Shown: piece after piece, positions 54,307 through 62,338 of the stretch
Layout: each line of letters starts with the position of its first letter
How positions within the stretch are numbered: the stretch's first letter is position 1
Source of the DNA: Maricaulis sp.
GTDB taxonomy: Bacteria > Pseudomonadota > Alphaproteobacteria > Caulobacterales > Maricaulaceae
Length of the DNA stretch: 64,000 nt
Direction: 5' to 3'
Assembly (NCBI RefSeq): GCF_017643475.1
Contig: NZ_JAEPNI010000004.1
Span: 186,001 to 250,000 of the forward strand
The notes under the pieces: model-generated
Seen by the model: the letters and a program-made list of their open reading frames with translations, nothing else
Told to the model about the DNA's origin: nothing
Database searches by the model: none
Program-made: the position numbers and the translations under genes

Positions 54307-54720
54307 CTAGATCGCAATAATGTCAGGACCTTCGTCGTCGAGCAGATAGTGCGCGGCTTCGTCTAGTGATTGTACCGCCCAGGCAAGATGCCCGGCGCGG
54401 CGGAAACCATCGAGGATGAAGGAAAGCGCGTGCGGGTCTTCATTGCGGTGCCATACTGCGACCCGTCCGGGCGGGATCACGGCGGTCAGTGCCGCCAGGC
54501 GATCTGCCGTCTCCCGAATGCGGTTTGCCTCATAGCTGGCCTCCCGCAAATCCACCAGAACCGCGTCGCATCCACGCTCGACCAGAAGCCGGACCAGTTT
54601 CTGGCGCATCAGGGCAGCCTCGGGCCCGGTCTGCTCCCCCGTCGCTCGCACCATGACGACCTGACCGTCCAGGGCGGTCGTCAGATAGGTTTCCGGGTCT
54701 GGATGATTCTCGCTCGGCAT
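54307..54720 (-). CDS. SpoIIAA/STAS-like protein, hypothetical
   Basis: A 137-residue soluble protein. The segment LVRLLVERGCDAVLVDLREASYEANRIRETADRLAAL resembles the STAS-like (SpoIIAA-like) fold: strand, helix, LVDLR strand, helix. The start MPSENHPDPETYL follows GGAGAAGCG. Such proteins are often of unknown role in marine bacteria. It may bind a partner in a regulatory complex; no anti-sigma or kinase is near. Confidence 0.65.
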   Translation of the reverse strand: MPSENHPDPETYLTTALDGQVVMVRATGEQTGPEAALMRQKLVRLLVERGCDAVLVDLREASYEANRIRETADRLAALTAVIPPGRVAVWHRNEDPHALSFILDGFRRAGHLAWAVQSLDEAAHYLLDDEGPDIIAI

Positions 54721-54787
54721 GGCGCTTCTCCTGCAGAGAATCTGCAGCAGACAGTCCGGTCGCTCAAATCATAAGCGATAAATCGGC

Positions 54788-55333
54788 CTACTGCATCGCC
54801 ATCAGCGTGCACAATGGGCGCATTCCGCTCAGATGACGGTGGGAACGTGTTCCCGAAGCGCCATCGAAATAGAACTGGATGCCCTGCACTGCCCAGCCAG
54901 CTTCACAATCGACCCGCTGGAAATCGGTCGCACACTCACCAACACTGGCCTGCGCCGTCTGGCCACTCCCGGAGTGCAATCGCACGACGGCGATTTTCTC
55001 GTTGCGATCCATGCAGGCGCTCAGCCCGGTGACTTCCTCGGCAATACCCATCAGCGCCGCGGAGGCATCGCGCACATGCCGCCCGACGACCCGGCCGGAA
55101 CAGAATTGCGAGGTTCGCGGCGGTGCACCACGAAAGAAGGCGCGAACCTGGCAGGCCCGGCTACGTCGCTCAGTGATCTGCAGTCCGTAAAGCGCTCCAC
55201 CACCCTGGCTCAGAAGTGTTGACTGGTGCTCCGTGACTGCGCCCACGACCTGCGCATCGCCTTCGCCTGCGATCGTCAAGGTGAGGCTGGAGGCCAGTAT
55301 GAGCGTGAGAAGCATGGTGTTCGCCTTCATCAT
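54788..55333 (-). CDS. secreted protein, hypothetical
   Basis: A 181-residue protein with a signal peptide (LLTLILASSLTLTIAGEGDA). It contains six Cys, in pairs that could make disulfides (ACQVRAF, FCSGRV, SACMDRN, GECATDF, VDCEAGW, PLCTLMA). I do not recognise the fold. It stands alone between STAS-like and SafE genes. The Cys pattern suggests an extracytoplasmic, stabilised fold. Confidence 0.65.
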   Translation of the reverse strand: MMKANTMLLTLILASSLTLTIAGEGDAQVVGAVTEHQSTLLSQGGGALYGLQITERRSRACQVRAFFRGAPPRTSQFCSGRVVGRHVRDASAALMGIAEEVTGLSACMDRNEKIAVVRLHSGSGQTAQASVGECATDFQRVDCEAGWAVQGIQFYFDGASGTRSHRHLSGMRPLCTLMAMQ

Positions 55334-55410
55334 GATGTCTACCCCCGAGCACGGACTAGATAGCGCGACCGAGAAGGCGGGTCTTCTCGCGCTGCATCAC
55401 AACTGCGTGC

Positions 55411-56124
55411 TTATTCGACAGGAATGCCGCAGAAGGCTGCGATTTCCTTCCAGGGCAGCGCCGCTGACAGAATGCCTACTGCGACTATGGCCAGGCCGGT
55501 CACCGTTCGCATGCCCGGGCGAGCCGCAAAACTCATCAGCTTGGCGGCGCCAAAGGCGGACGCCAGGACTGCGGGCAAGGTTCCTACGCCAAAGCCGGCC
55601 ATGATCTCGGCGCCCTACCCTGGCGAACCTGAAAGCATGGCGTAGAACAGCGCGGCATAGACCATCCCACAGGGCAACAGTCCCCAGAGGAAACCAGCGA
55701 GCACCGGTGTGGCTGCGCTCAACTTTCCGCCCAGTGGATTTTGCGCGATGCGTATCAACCCCGCGCCGACGCGATCCAGGCCAGCGAGTGCCGGGGCCCA
55801 GCCCGCGACGGAGAGGCCGATATAGACCAGTGTCACTGCACCGGCCCAGCGCAGGATCATGATACCTTCGGCGCGATCGGCGTCGAAATAGAACTGGCTG
55901 CCGATGGCTCCCAGCACCGCACCCGCCAGCATATAGGCTGCAATACGCCCGAACTGCGCCTTCAGTATCACTATCCGGCGCTCGTTCTCACTTGCCTCAG
56001 GCGCCAGCGTAAACATCAGACTGGCGGCAATTCCGCTGCACATGCCCACGCAGTGAAGGCTCGAGGCAAAACCCGCGAGCAATCCGCCCAGAATGCTGAG
56101 GTCGGCGAGACCGGCTGGTGGCAT
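55411..56124 (-). pseudogene. SafE/TauE-type membrane transporter, in-frame TAG
   Basis: A frame of about 237 codons: first half 56124-55618 (SSLHCVGMCSGIAASLM, LPCGMVYAALFYAMLSGSPG), then TAG at 55615-55617, and the remainder (GAEIMAGFGVGTLPAVLASA) through 55411. The two parts are in the same frame, and only one base (for example CAG to TAG) separates an intact gene from this one. The HCVGMC motif fits the SafE subgroup found with cbb3 oxidase genes, probably in copper handling. It sits next to the broken cbb3 locus. Read-through is not supported by any visible signal. Confidence 0.85.
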
Positions 56125-56238
56125 GTTCTTTCTCCTTGGCCCCGACCTTATGTCCCGGAATAATCACAAAAAACGTGTGGCGTAATGACGCGCAGATTTC
56201 ATACGCCTGTCGGGCGAATATGAAGGGGGAGGATTAAC

Positions 56239-57009
56239 ATGGTTACTTTGAAGAAAGTCCGCCGGGACGCACCCTGGAAATGGCTCAAGCTGGGCTTCGA
56301 GGATCTGCGGCGCGCACCGCTGGTCTCGATCAGCTATGGTCTCATCTTCGTGCTGGGCGGCCTGGCCATCAGCGGCACGCTGTGGGCCTTTGGTGGCGAG
56401 GAGGCCATTCCGGTCGCGCTAAGCGGCTTCGCGCTTATCAGCACCGCCCTGGCCATCGGCATCTACCAGGTCAGCCGCGCCTTCGAACGGGGGGAGAAAC
56501 CACGATTCCGCGTGGTGATTTCCCGCTATCCCTCTCGCATCTCCCAGGTCAGCTTCATGAGTGTGATTCTGGTTATGCTGCTGCTCTGGTTCCACATCGC
56601 CCAGACCCTGCGCATCGTGCTGGCCCCGTCCGGGCCGTTCCATCCGGGCGAGTTCATCCAATTCATGCTGACAGCCCCCGAGGGCATGACCTTCATGATC
56701 ATCGGCACGATCACCGGCGCCATCCTGGCGGCTTTCGCCTTCACGATCTCCGTGCTCTCCTTCCCGATGCTGATCGATCAGGATGTGGACGCTGTCACGG
56801 CCCTGGTCGCGAGTTTCCGCTCGGTCCTTGCCCAGCCTTTCGTGATGATCACCTGGGCCTGGCTCATCGCTTTCATGGTTGTTGCGGGATCAGCCGTCTT
56901 CACCATCGGCCTGGCCTTCACCTTCCTATGGATCGCGCATGCGTCCTGTTATGCCTACAAGGATTTCGAACCGAGGCCGGAGCCATCGGCCAGCGCAGCA
57001 AAAAGCTGA
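56239..57009 (+). CDS. DUF2189 family membrane protein
   Basis: A 256-residue protein with six spans. The start (VRRDAPWKWLKLGFEDLRRAPLVSISYGL) is characteristic of DUF2189. In alphaproteobacteria such genes often lie near cytochrome oxidase genes. It is divergent from the broken SafE gene. A strong GGGGGAGGATT ribosome-binding site precedes the ATG. Intact, unlike most neighbours. Function unknown. Confidence 0.88.
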   Translation: MVTLKKVRRDAPWKWLKLGFEDLRRAPLVSISYGLIFVLGGLAISGTLWAFGGEEAIPVALSGFALISTALAIGIYQVSRAFERGEKPRFRVVISRYPSRISQVSFMSVILVMLLLWFHIAQTLRIVLAPSGPFHPGEFIQFMLTAPEGMTFMIIGTITGAILAAFAFTISVLSFPMLIDQDVDAVTALVASFRSVLAQPFVMITWAWLIAFMVVAGSAVFTIGLAFTFLWIAHASCYAYKDFEPRPEPSASAAKS

Positions 57010-57013
57010 GATG

Positions 57014-57038
57014 AACGCCCGGCACAGCCGGGCGTTTT
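57014..57038 (+). terminator. rho-independent terminator of the DUF2189 gene
   Basis: AACGCCCGGC (57014-57023), loop ACA, GCCGGGCGTT (57027-57036), then TT. It lies 5 bp after the DUF2189 stop. ccoS on the other strand ends 10 bp beyond it. Confidence 0.85.
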
Positions 57039-57047
57039 CATTCGCGC

Positions 57048-57209
57048 TCAATCGCGATCGAGCGGCTTGTCGTCATCCATGAGGATGCGGTGGGCGGCAC
57101 CATCGAGATGCTCGAACTGGCCGGATTTCAGGCTCCACATGAAGCCGGTCAGGCCGGCCAGGCCCATCAAAAGGGCGAGCGGAATCATCCAGATCAGGAA
57201 AGACTTCAG
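57048..57209 (-). CDS. ccoS: cbb3-type cytochrome oxidase assembly protein CcoS
   Basis: The minus strand encodes a 53-residue CcoS: SFLIWMIPLALLMGLAGL, TGFMWSLKSGQFEHLDGAAH and RILMDDD are classic. The start codon would be CTG 57209 (LKSFLIW), overlapping the ATPase stop as CTGA; the first ATG (57188) would cut into the membrane helix. Either a rare CTG start or a mutated ATG is implied. CcoS is needed for copper/haem insertion into cbb3 oxidase. It is the only assembly gene of the locus here that may be intact. Confidence 0.75.
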   Translation of the reverse strand: MKSFLIWMIPLALLMGLAGLTGFMWSLKSGQFEHLDGAAHRILMDDDKPLDRD

Positions 57210-57744
57210 CGAGCGAGCTTCAACGCATTCAATATCACCAGAAGCGAGGATGCGGACATGGCAATCGCCGCAACCAGAGGCGTGACAAAACCAAACACAG
57301 CCAGTGTAACCGCGATCATATTATAGACAACGTCCAGGCCAAAATTCTCCAATACGCGGCGTTTCGCGCCGCAGGAAACATCCATCGCCCGGACCATGCG
57401 GTCGAGCTTGTCGCCCTGCAGCACAAAATCCGCGGCGGCCTGGGAGATTTCTACTGCTGAGGCAAGAGACACCGAAATATCAGCGGCAGCCAGGGCGGGC
57501 GCGTCATTGATGCCATCACCGACCATGGCGACCTTGGCGCCCTGTTCCTTGAAGGCCTGGATACGCTCGATCTTGGCCTGCGGTTTCAGCTCGGCCTGCC
57601 ACTTGTCCAGCCCCAGCTCCTCAGCGATAGCGGCTACCGGAGCCTGGCGGTCACCGGAGAGCAGGATCACGCGGCACACGCGCTTGTGCAGCGCATCGAT
57701 GGTTTCGCGCGCTTCCGGGCGCAGCTTGTCTTCAAAGCGGAAAC
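57206..57744 (-). pseudogene. CcoI-type copper P-type ATPase, 5' end removed by IS
   Basis: About 179 codons remain of a P1B-ATPase of roughly 700-800 residues: RFEDKLRPEARETIDALHK, SGDRQAPVAAIAEELG, the hinge motif MVGDGINDAPALAAAD and the last membrane helices (VTLAVFGFVTPLVAAIAMS), ending ILNALKLAR. The frame stops at the left end of the IS element; the N-terminal metal site, DKTGT phosphorylation site and CPC helix are gone. CcoI delivers copper to cbb3 oxidase, and its gene is next to ccoS, as here. Confidence 0.88.
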
Positions 57745-57769
57745 TGTCCCCCGTCAGCGCCTATGGCAC
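57745..57769. repeat. left terminal inverted repeat of IS
   Basis: Left end of the IS3-family element. Compared with the reverse complement of the right end, TGTCC, CGTCAG and TGGCAC are shared, with mismatches between. Confidence 0.8.
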
Positions 57770-57829
57770 AGATTTGAGGTTGTGATTTAAGGCGGATTTG
57801 GGTTTCGTCGTAGTGACGAAGGAACGAAG

Positions 57830-58204
57830 ATGAAGCCCAAATCCTCAAGGTCTAAATCGCCTGCCGAGCAGGTGGTGAAGGACATCCGCCGAAAGGCCCG
57901 TCGGCATTTTTCCGCTAAAGACAAGATCAGGATCGTGCTCAACGGCCTGCGCGGTGATGACTCCATCGCCGAGCTGTGCCGCAAGGAAGGCATTGCCCAG
58001 AGCCTGTATTACTCCTGTTTCAAGGAATTCATGGAAGCTGGCAAGCGTCGGCTTGCCGGTGACACCGCCCGTGCTGCTACCACGGACGAGGTGAAAGATC
58101 TTCGTCGCGAGGCCCGCGATCTGAAGGAGTGTGTGGCCGACCTCATCCTGGAGAACCGCCTGCTCAAAAAAAGCATGGTCGCGGATGGGGGAGACAACGA
58201 ATGA
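57830..58204 (+). CDS. IS3-family transposase OrfA
   Basis: A 124-residue protein with an N-terminal HTH (FSAKDKIRIVLNGLRGDDSIAELCRKEGI) and a C-terminal leucine-zipper-like helix (VKDLRREARDLKECVADLIL) used for multimer formation. Overlaps orfB as ATGA. A run of seven A at 58166-58172 (CTCAAAAAAAGC) might allow slippage into the orfB frame, which is open from before 58129 onwards, although the codon phase is not the classic slippery heptamer. Confidence 0.9.
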   Translation: MKPKSSRSKSPAEQVVKDIRRKARRHFSAKDKIRIVLNGLRGDDSIAELCRKEGIAQSLYYSCFKEFMEAGKRRLAGDTARAATTDEVKDLRREARDLKECVADLILENRLLKKSMVADGGDNE

Positions 58205-59181
58205 GGTATCCCGCATCCGAGAAGCTGGAGATCATCCGTATCGTCGAGCAGTCTCACCTGCCCGCCAAGCAAACGCTGGACCAGATCGGCGTGGCAAGGC
58301 GAACCTTCTACCGCTGGTATGACCTCTACATTGAAGGCGGGCCGGAGGCGCTGGCAAACCGGCCATCGACGCCGAGCCGGGTGTGGAACCGCATCGGTGA
58401 GGACATCCAGCAGCAGATCGTCGAGATGGCGCTGGAGCTGACCGAACTGTCTCCTCGCGAACTGGCGGTGCGCTTCACCGACGAGCGGTGCTACTTCGTA
58501 TCCGAAGCCACGGTTTACCGCCTTCTCAAGGCCCATGATCTGATCACCAGTCCGGCCTACACGGTGATCAAGGCGGCAGAGGCGTTCCACACGCAGACGA
58601 CTCGGCCCAACGAGATATGGCAGACCGATTTTACCTACTTCAAGATCATCGGATGGGGCTGGGTCTACCTATCCACCGTGCTCGACGATTACTCGCGCTA
58701 CATCATTGCTTGGAAGCTCCGCTCCACCATGAGGGCCGAGGACGTCACCGAGACGCTCGACATGGCTCTGGCAGCCTCAGGCTACGACCACGCCAACGTG
58801 CTGCACAGGCCGCGGCTCCTGAGCGACAACGGCCCGAGTTACATCGCCGGAGAACTGGCCGATTATCTCAATGGCAAGCAGATGGATCACGTTCGCGGCG
58901 CGCCCTTCCATCCGCAGACCCAAGGCAAGATCGAGCGCTGGCACCAGACCCTGAAGAGCTGTGTGTTGCTGGAGAACTACTTCCTGCCCGGCGATCTCGA
59001 ACAGCAGATCGAGGCCTTCGTCGAGCATTACAACCACCAGCGCTACCACGAGAGCCTCGACAACGTCACAGCCGGCGACGCCTACTTCGGCAAGGCACAA
59101 GCAATCATCAAACCAAGAGAAAGGATCAAGCGACAGACACTCGAACATCGGCGCTTGCAACACCGCAGGCTCGCCGCCTAA
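58201..59181 (+). CDS. IS3-family transposase OrfB (DDE integrase)
   Basis: A 326-residue transposase. The first 110 residues have the HTH-21 region (LPAKQTLDQIGVARRTFYRWY), followed by the rve catalytic core with Asp in IWQTDFTYFKI, Asp in LLSDNGPSYIAGEL and Glu in TQGKIERWHQTLK, the DDE triad. The start MRYPASEK overlaps orfA. It is complete, so the element may still be active. Confidence 0.92.
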   Translation: MRYPASEKLEIIRIVEQSHLPAKQTLDQIGVARRTFYRWYDLYIEGGPEALANRPSTPSRVWNRIGEDIQQQIVEMALELTELSPRELAVRFTDERCYFVSEATVYRLLKAHDLITSPAYTVIKAAEAFHTQTTRPNEIWQTDFTYFKIIGWGWVYLSTVLDDYSRYIIAWKLRSTMRAEDVTETLDMALAASGYDHANVLHRPRLLSDNGPSYIAGELADYLNGKQMDHVRGAPFHPQTQGKIERWHQTLKSCVLLENYFLPGDLEQQIEAFVEHYNHQRYHESLDNVTAGDAYFGKAQAIIKPRERIKRQTLEHRRLQHRRLAA

Positions 59182-59230
59182 ACATCAATCCCAGACGAGG
59201 CCCACACTCCGCAATCCTACGCCGCGAGTT

Positions 59231-59255
59231 GTGCCAAATGTTCTGACGACGGACA
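59231..59255. repeat. right terminal inverted repeat of IS
   Basis: Ends in GACGACGGACA and pairs with the left end at 57745-57769. The next gene starts only 6 bp after it. Confidence 0.8.
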
Positions 59256-59260
59256 CTAAG

Positions 59261-59635
59261 ATGGATAAGTTCTTCTCGACCCGCATGATGTGGAATTGGA
59301 ATACGGAAGAGGCTCCGCAGGACGGCTCTCGTTTCCTCGCATTCATCCCCGCAGCGAAGGAAGCTAATCGGGTGCAGCGCGTCCGTTGCAAGCGCGGTGA
59401 ACTCTCGCTTGATAGCGGGTTCTACAACGACCACGGAAACCCGGTCGAGATCGACGCCTTCTTCGCGTGGACCGATCCGGCTGAGGAACGTCGCATCCTC
59501 GACGCCTTCTCAATTGATGAGCCGGATGGTCACGAACTGCTCGATGAGCAAATCAACCATAAAGAGCTCGCAGGACCGCCTGACGTCCAGCGCGCGCGAC
59601 CGTGCCCGCTCAGTTGGGGAGATCGGTCCGCTTGA
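59261..59635 (+). CDS. hypothetical protein, DUF551-like start
   Basis: A 124-residue protein whose ATG lies 6 bp after the IS end. The segment WNWNTEEAPQDGSRFLAF recalls the W-x-TAPKDG-x-LL pattern of DUF551-like phage-associated proteins. The later part (IDAFFAWTDPAEERRIL) is less familiar, and the C-terminal tail (VQRARPCPLSWGDRSA) may be non-native. It could be truncated at its 5' end by the IS. It ends next to the convergent hydrolase gene. Confidence 0.55.
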   Translation: MDKFFSTRMMWNWNTEEAPQDGSRFLAFIPAAKEANRVQRVRCKRGELSLDSGFYNDHGNPVEIDAFFAWTDPAEERRILDAFSIDEPDGHELLDEQINHKELAGPPDVQRARPCPLSWGDRSA

Positions 59636-61114
59636 TCAATAGCCGTGCTGATCCAGGAACGCGTTGACACGGGTACGGGTGAGGTGCGCGCGGTCCGGAT
59701 CACGCAGGAAGAAATGACCGGCCTGGGGGAAATCAATCATGTCGACAGACGTGCCCTGGGCGCGGGCGGCTTGGGCAAAGGCCGTGGCCGTCTCAAAGGA
59801 ACAGTCCGTATCCTCGTGGGCATGGGCGATAAACAGCGGGGGTAGCGCTCCGTCCATCATGTGCAAGGGTGAGAGCGAGCGGGCGGTTGGCCAGCCTCCG
59901 GCAATCGAGATCATGTAGCCGTCATCGGTCATGTCCATACAGCCGGAAAAGGAGAGGGCCAAATCAGGTCGCGAGGGCGAAGTCGGCGCTTCCAGTGTGG
60001 CCGCTGCGACGGAGAGATGCGCGCCAGCGGAAAAACCCGACACGCCGATCCGGGACGCGTCGATGCCATAGGTCTGGGCATTCTCGCGGAGCCAGGCGAT
60101 CGCATCTGTCACATCGGCGAGACTGTCTCCGGCCCGCACACCGAAACGCCCCCGCGTGCGATACTCAATCTGCGCCACCACATGGCCGCGATCCTTGAAG
60201 AAACTACAGGGCCCGCACCAGCTCCAGGACCCGAAAAACCAGCCACCGCCGTGGACCCAGACCATGGCGGGACGAAGGTCATCATCCGCGCTCCAGTCGT
60301 CGGGCAGGTAGATATGAATCTCCAGATCATAATCGTCGAAGGTCTTGAAGGTCTCGATGATATGACCGTCCCGCTCGGCGCGTTCGGCGGCGACCATCGC
60401 CAGGATATCGTCGGACGCCTCGCCCGGGCAGGCGGCGCGGTGATCTTCGGCTTCGGTGTGCAGGCCATCGGCGGCGTTTTCCTCCACCCAGAGCCTGAGA
60501 GACTGGGTGTTGAGGTAACACTGGATATCGGGATGACTGAACCGGTGGCCCGACTCCAGCTTGGCCGTCAGGAATTGCACGGTGCCGGGCACATCTTCGT
60601 CAAAGCGTGTATCGGCCCAGTAATCGCGCAGTCGTTCGATGAAGCTGCGATACTCGTCCAGTTCGAGCAGGTCCGCCCGTCCCAGATCCACCTCGTCGAG
60701 ATAGGCATCATAGGTGGAACTGGGACGAAAGGCGCGATCCTGCGTCAGGCGTCCGTGCATCGGGCCGTAAAGCAGACGACCGATGGCCCATTCATAATGG
60801 ATACGCGTGATGTAAGCCTCGGCTGAACGATCATGTTCGACTTCCAGTGCGCGCAGTTGTGTTTTCCACCCGTCGATCTCCTCTGCCCAGCCGGTGATGA
60901 AAGCTTGTTCGTCGAGGGCGGCGAGTTCGCGATAGCGACTATTGAGTATCTCGGTCCAGCGCGCGGCAATCGCATCGGCCTCAGCCTGAAAACCGCTTGC
61001 CTCGTCCTGTGCCCCAGTCTGCGTCTGGGCCTGAGCCTGACTCGAGACCGATAGAACGAGGAGGGACAAGGCAAGCAGGCTGGCGGCAAGCCCGATAAAG
61101 CGCAGATGGAACAT
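59636..61114 (-). CDS. secreted alpha/beta hydrolase (esterase/carboxylesterase type)
   Basis: A protein of about 492 residues with a signal peptide (LAASLLALSLLVLSVSSQAQA), a helical N-terminal region, and a C-terminal alpha/beta hydrolase: oxyanion HGGGWFFGSW, nucleophile Ser in GVSGFSAGAHLSVAA, Asp in AHAHEDTDCSF and His in DFPQAGHFFLRD. It resembles hormone-sensitive-lipase-type esterases. The start is ATG 61114. It is located between the complete IS and the partial IS copy, so it may be foreign to the cbb3 locus. Confidence 0.85.
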   Translation of the reverse strand: MFHLRFIGLAASLLALSLLVLSVSSQAQAQTQTGAQDEASGFQAEADAIAARWTEILNSRYRELAALDEQAFITGWAEEIDGWKTQLRALEVEHDRSAEAYITRIHYEWAIGRLLYGPMHGRLTQDRAFRPSSTYDAYLDEVDLGRADLLELDEYRSFIERLRDYWADTRFDEDVPGTVQFLTAKLESGHRFSHPDIQCYLNTQSLRLWVEENAADGLHTEAEDHRAACPGEASDDILAMVAAERAERDGHIIETFKTFDDYDLEIHIYLPDDWSADDDLRPAMVWVHGGGWFFGSWSWCGPCSFFKDRGHVVAQIEYRTRGRFGVRAGDSLADVTDAIAWLRENAQTYGIDASRIGVSGFSAGAHLSVAAATLEAPTSPSRPDLALSFSGCMDMTDDGYMISIAGGWPTARSLSPLHMMDGALPPLFIAHAHEDTDCSFETATAFAQAARAQGTSVDMIDFPQAGHFFLRDPDRAHLTRTRVNAFLDQHGY

Positions 61115-61229
61115 GATAACCTCGACACATGCAGATCCGGCCAAGCTAGACGGTTCAGGCGCAATCGTCACGAGAGAAAGCGAGGGTTGAAGCGCCTCGG
61201 GTTAAGGGGCTCTTGCGAACGGAAGCAAA

Positions 61230-61257
61230 AGGCCCGAACCGTCGGGGCTTCGGGCCT
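61230..61257 (-). terminator. terminator-like hairpin
   Basis: AGGCCCGAA (61230-61238) pairs with TTCGGGCCT (61249-61257); on the minus strand it is followed by TTTTGC. It could stop transcription coming from the ccoN side before it reaches the hydrolase gene. Confidence 0.65.
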
Positions 61258-61294
61258 GATAATGAGAGGCGGGCGCGGGTTTTCCGGCGCGATC

Positions 61295-61386
61295 TGTCCC
61301 CCGTCAGCGCCTATGGCACAGATTTGAGGTTGTTATTTAGGGAGGGTTTGGGTTTCGTCGTAGTGACGAAGGAACGAAGATGAAGA
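61295..61386. mobile_element. partial copy of the IS left end
   Basis: About 91 bp that match bases 57745-57835 of the complete IS with a few substitutions (around TTATTTAGGGAGGG): left end TGTCCCCCGTCAG through the orfA start ATGAAG. It is in the same orientation as the complete IS. Homology stops abruptly where ccoN sequence begins. It is a relic joined to the 3' side of truncated ccoN. Confidence 0.85.
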
Positions 61387-62338
61387 TCAGGGACCAGAAG
61401 TGGATGATGGAGAGGCGGTAAGAATAGACCGGACGCTGTACCCGCTTCGGAATGAAGTAGTACATGATGCCAAGGAAACCTGCCGTCAGGAAGAAACCAA
61501 CCGCGTTGTGGCCATACCACCACTGGGTCAGAGCGTTCTGCACACCGGCCATCAGCGAGTAGCTGCGCGAGCCGAAGAAATCGACCGGCATGGCCAGGTT
61601 ATTGACCACGTGCAGTACCGCGATCGTCAGGATGAAGGCGAGGTAGAACCAGTTGGCCACATAGATGTGCGGCTCCTTGCGCTTCATCAGCGTGCCGAGG
61701 AAGACCAGGAGATAGGCGACCCAGACCACGGTCAACCAGAGGTCGGCATACCATTCCGGCTCGGCCTATTCCTGCCCCTGGGTGATGCCGATCAGATAAC
61801 CGGACGCCGCGATGACGATGAAGAACTGATAGCCCCAGAAGACGAACCAGGGCCAGATCCCGCCGGCAATGCGCGTGCGGCACGTCCGCTGAACGACGTA
61901 GAAGGATGTCGCGATCAGCACATTGCCGCCAAAGGCGAAGATCACCGCTGACGTATGCAGCGGGCGCAGGCGACCAAAGCTCAGAAAGCCGAAATCATCG
62001 AAATTGAGGATCGGGAAGGCCAGCTGGGCAGCGATGATGACACCAACCAGCAATCCGGCAACGCCCCAGAAGAGCGAGGCGATGACGCCTGCCTTGACGA
62101 TGTCCTCGTTATAGTCGGACTGATCCGTGATCACACCGCCGCGCGCCGCAGCGCCGACGACCAGGAAAATGCCCGTCAGGAAGCCGCCGAGAATCAACCA
62201 GGACTGCCCTTTCATGGCAGCATCCGGCGCAAAGGCAGCAGCGAAGAGCGCCCAGAGCGCCCCTAAAATTGTAATTAGACCAACGCCAGCAAGGTTTATA
62301 TCAAACCCGCTACGCTGGAGAGATTGCGACGAAGTCAT
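61387..62338 (-). pseudogene. ccoN: cbb3 oxidase catalytic subunit CcoN, nonsense and 3' truncation
   Basis: The frame begins [18 protein letters not shown] and gives CcoN up to GITQGQE, then TAG at 61763-61765, and continues [16 protein letters not shown] to HFWSLIF, where the IS relic cuts in. One base (TAT or TAC to TAG) separates this codon from the usual Tyr in the family. About 317 of some 530 residues remain: haem-ligand histidines in [15 protein letters not shown] and NNLAMPVDF-type regions survive but the C-terminal third is gone. CcoN is the haem-copper catalytic subunit; this copy cannot make a working oxidase. Confidence 0.92.

Larger units (their letters stand above)
57745..59255 (+). 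mobile_element. IS3-family insertion sequence, complete, 1511 bp
   Basis: The element begins TGTCCCCCGTCAG and ends CTGACGACGGACA; left and right ends form a 25-bp imperfect inverted repeat (TGTCC..CGTCAG..C.T.TGGCAC) with a further GTC(A) core. It carries orfA and orfB of IS3 type. Flanks are GAAAC on the left and CTAAG on the right, so there is no target-site duplication; the sides came from different places. It breaks the CcoI-type ATPase gene. A partial copy of its left end lies at 61295. Confidence 0.9.

Noticed and set aside
56280-57014. Second plus-strand ORF over DUF2189
   Set aside because: Out of frame with the membrane protein; His/Arg-rich shadow without hydrophobic segments.
58160-58180. 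A7 run as a canonical programmed frameshift site between orfA and orfB
   Set aside because: The zero-frame phase reads C AAA AAA AGC, which does not match the usual X XXY YYZ heptamer; ATGA re-initiation explains orfB. Slippage is still possible but unproven.
57741-59260. Composite transposon built from two complete IS copies
   Set aside because: The second copy is only a 91-bp left-end relic and lacks transposase and right end, so it cannot form an active composite element as it stands.
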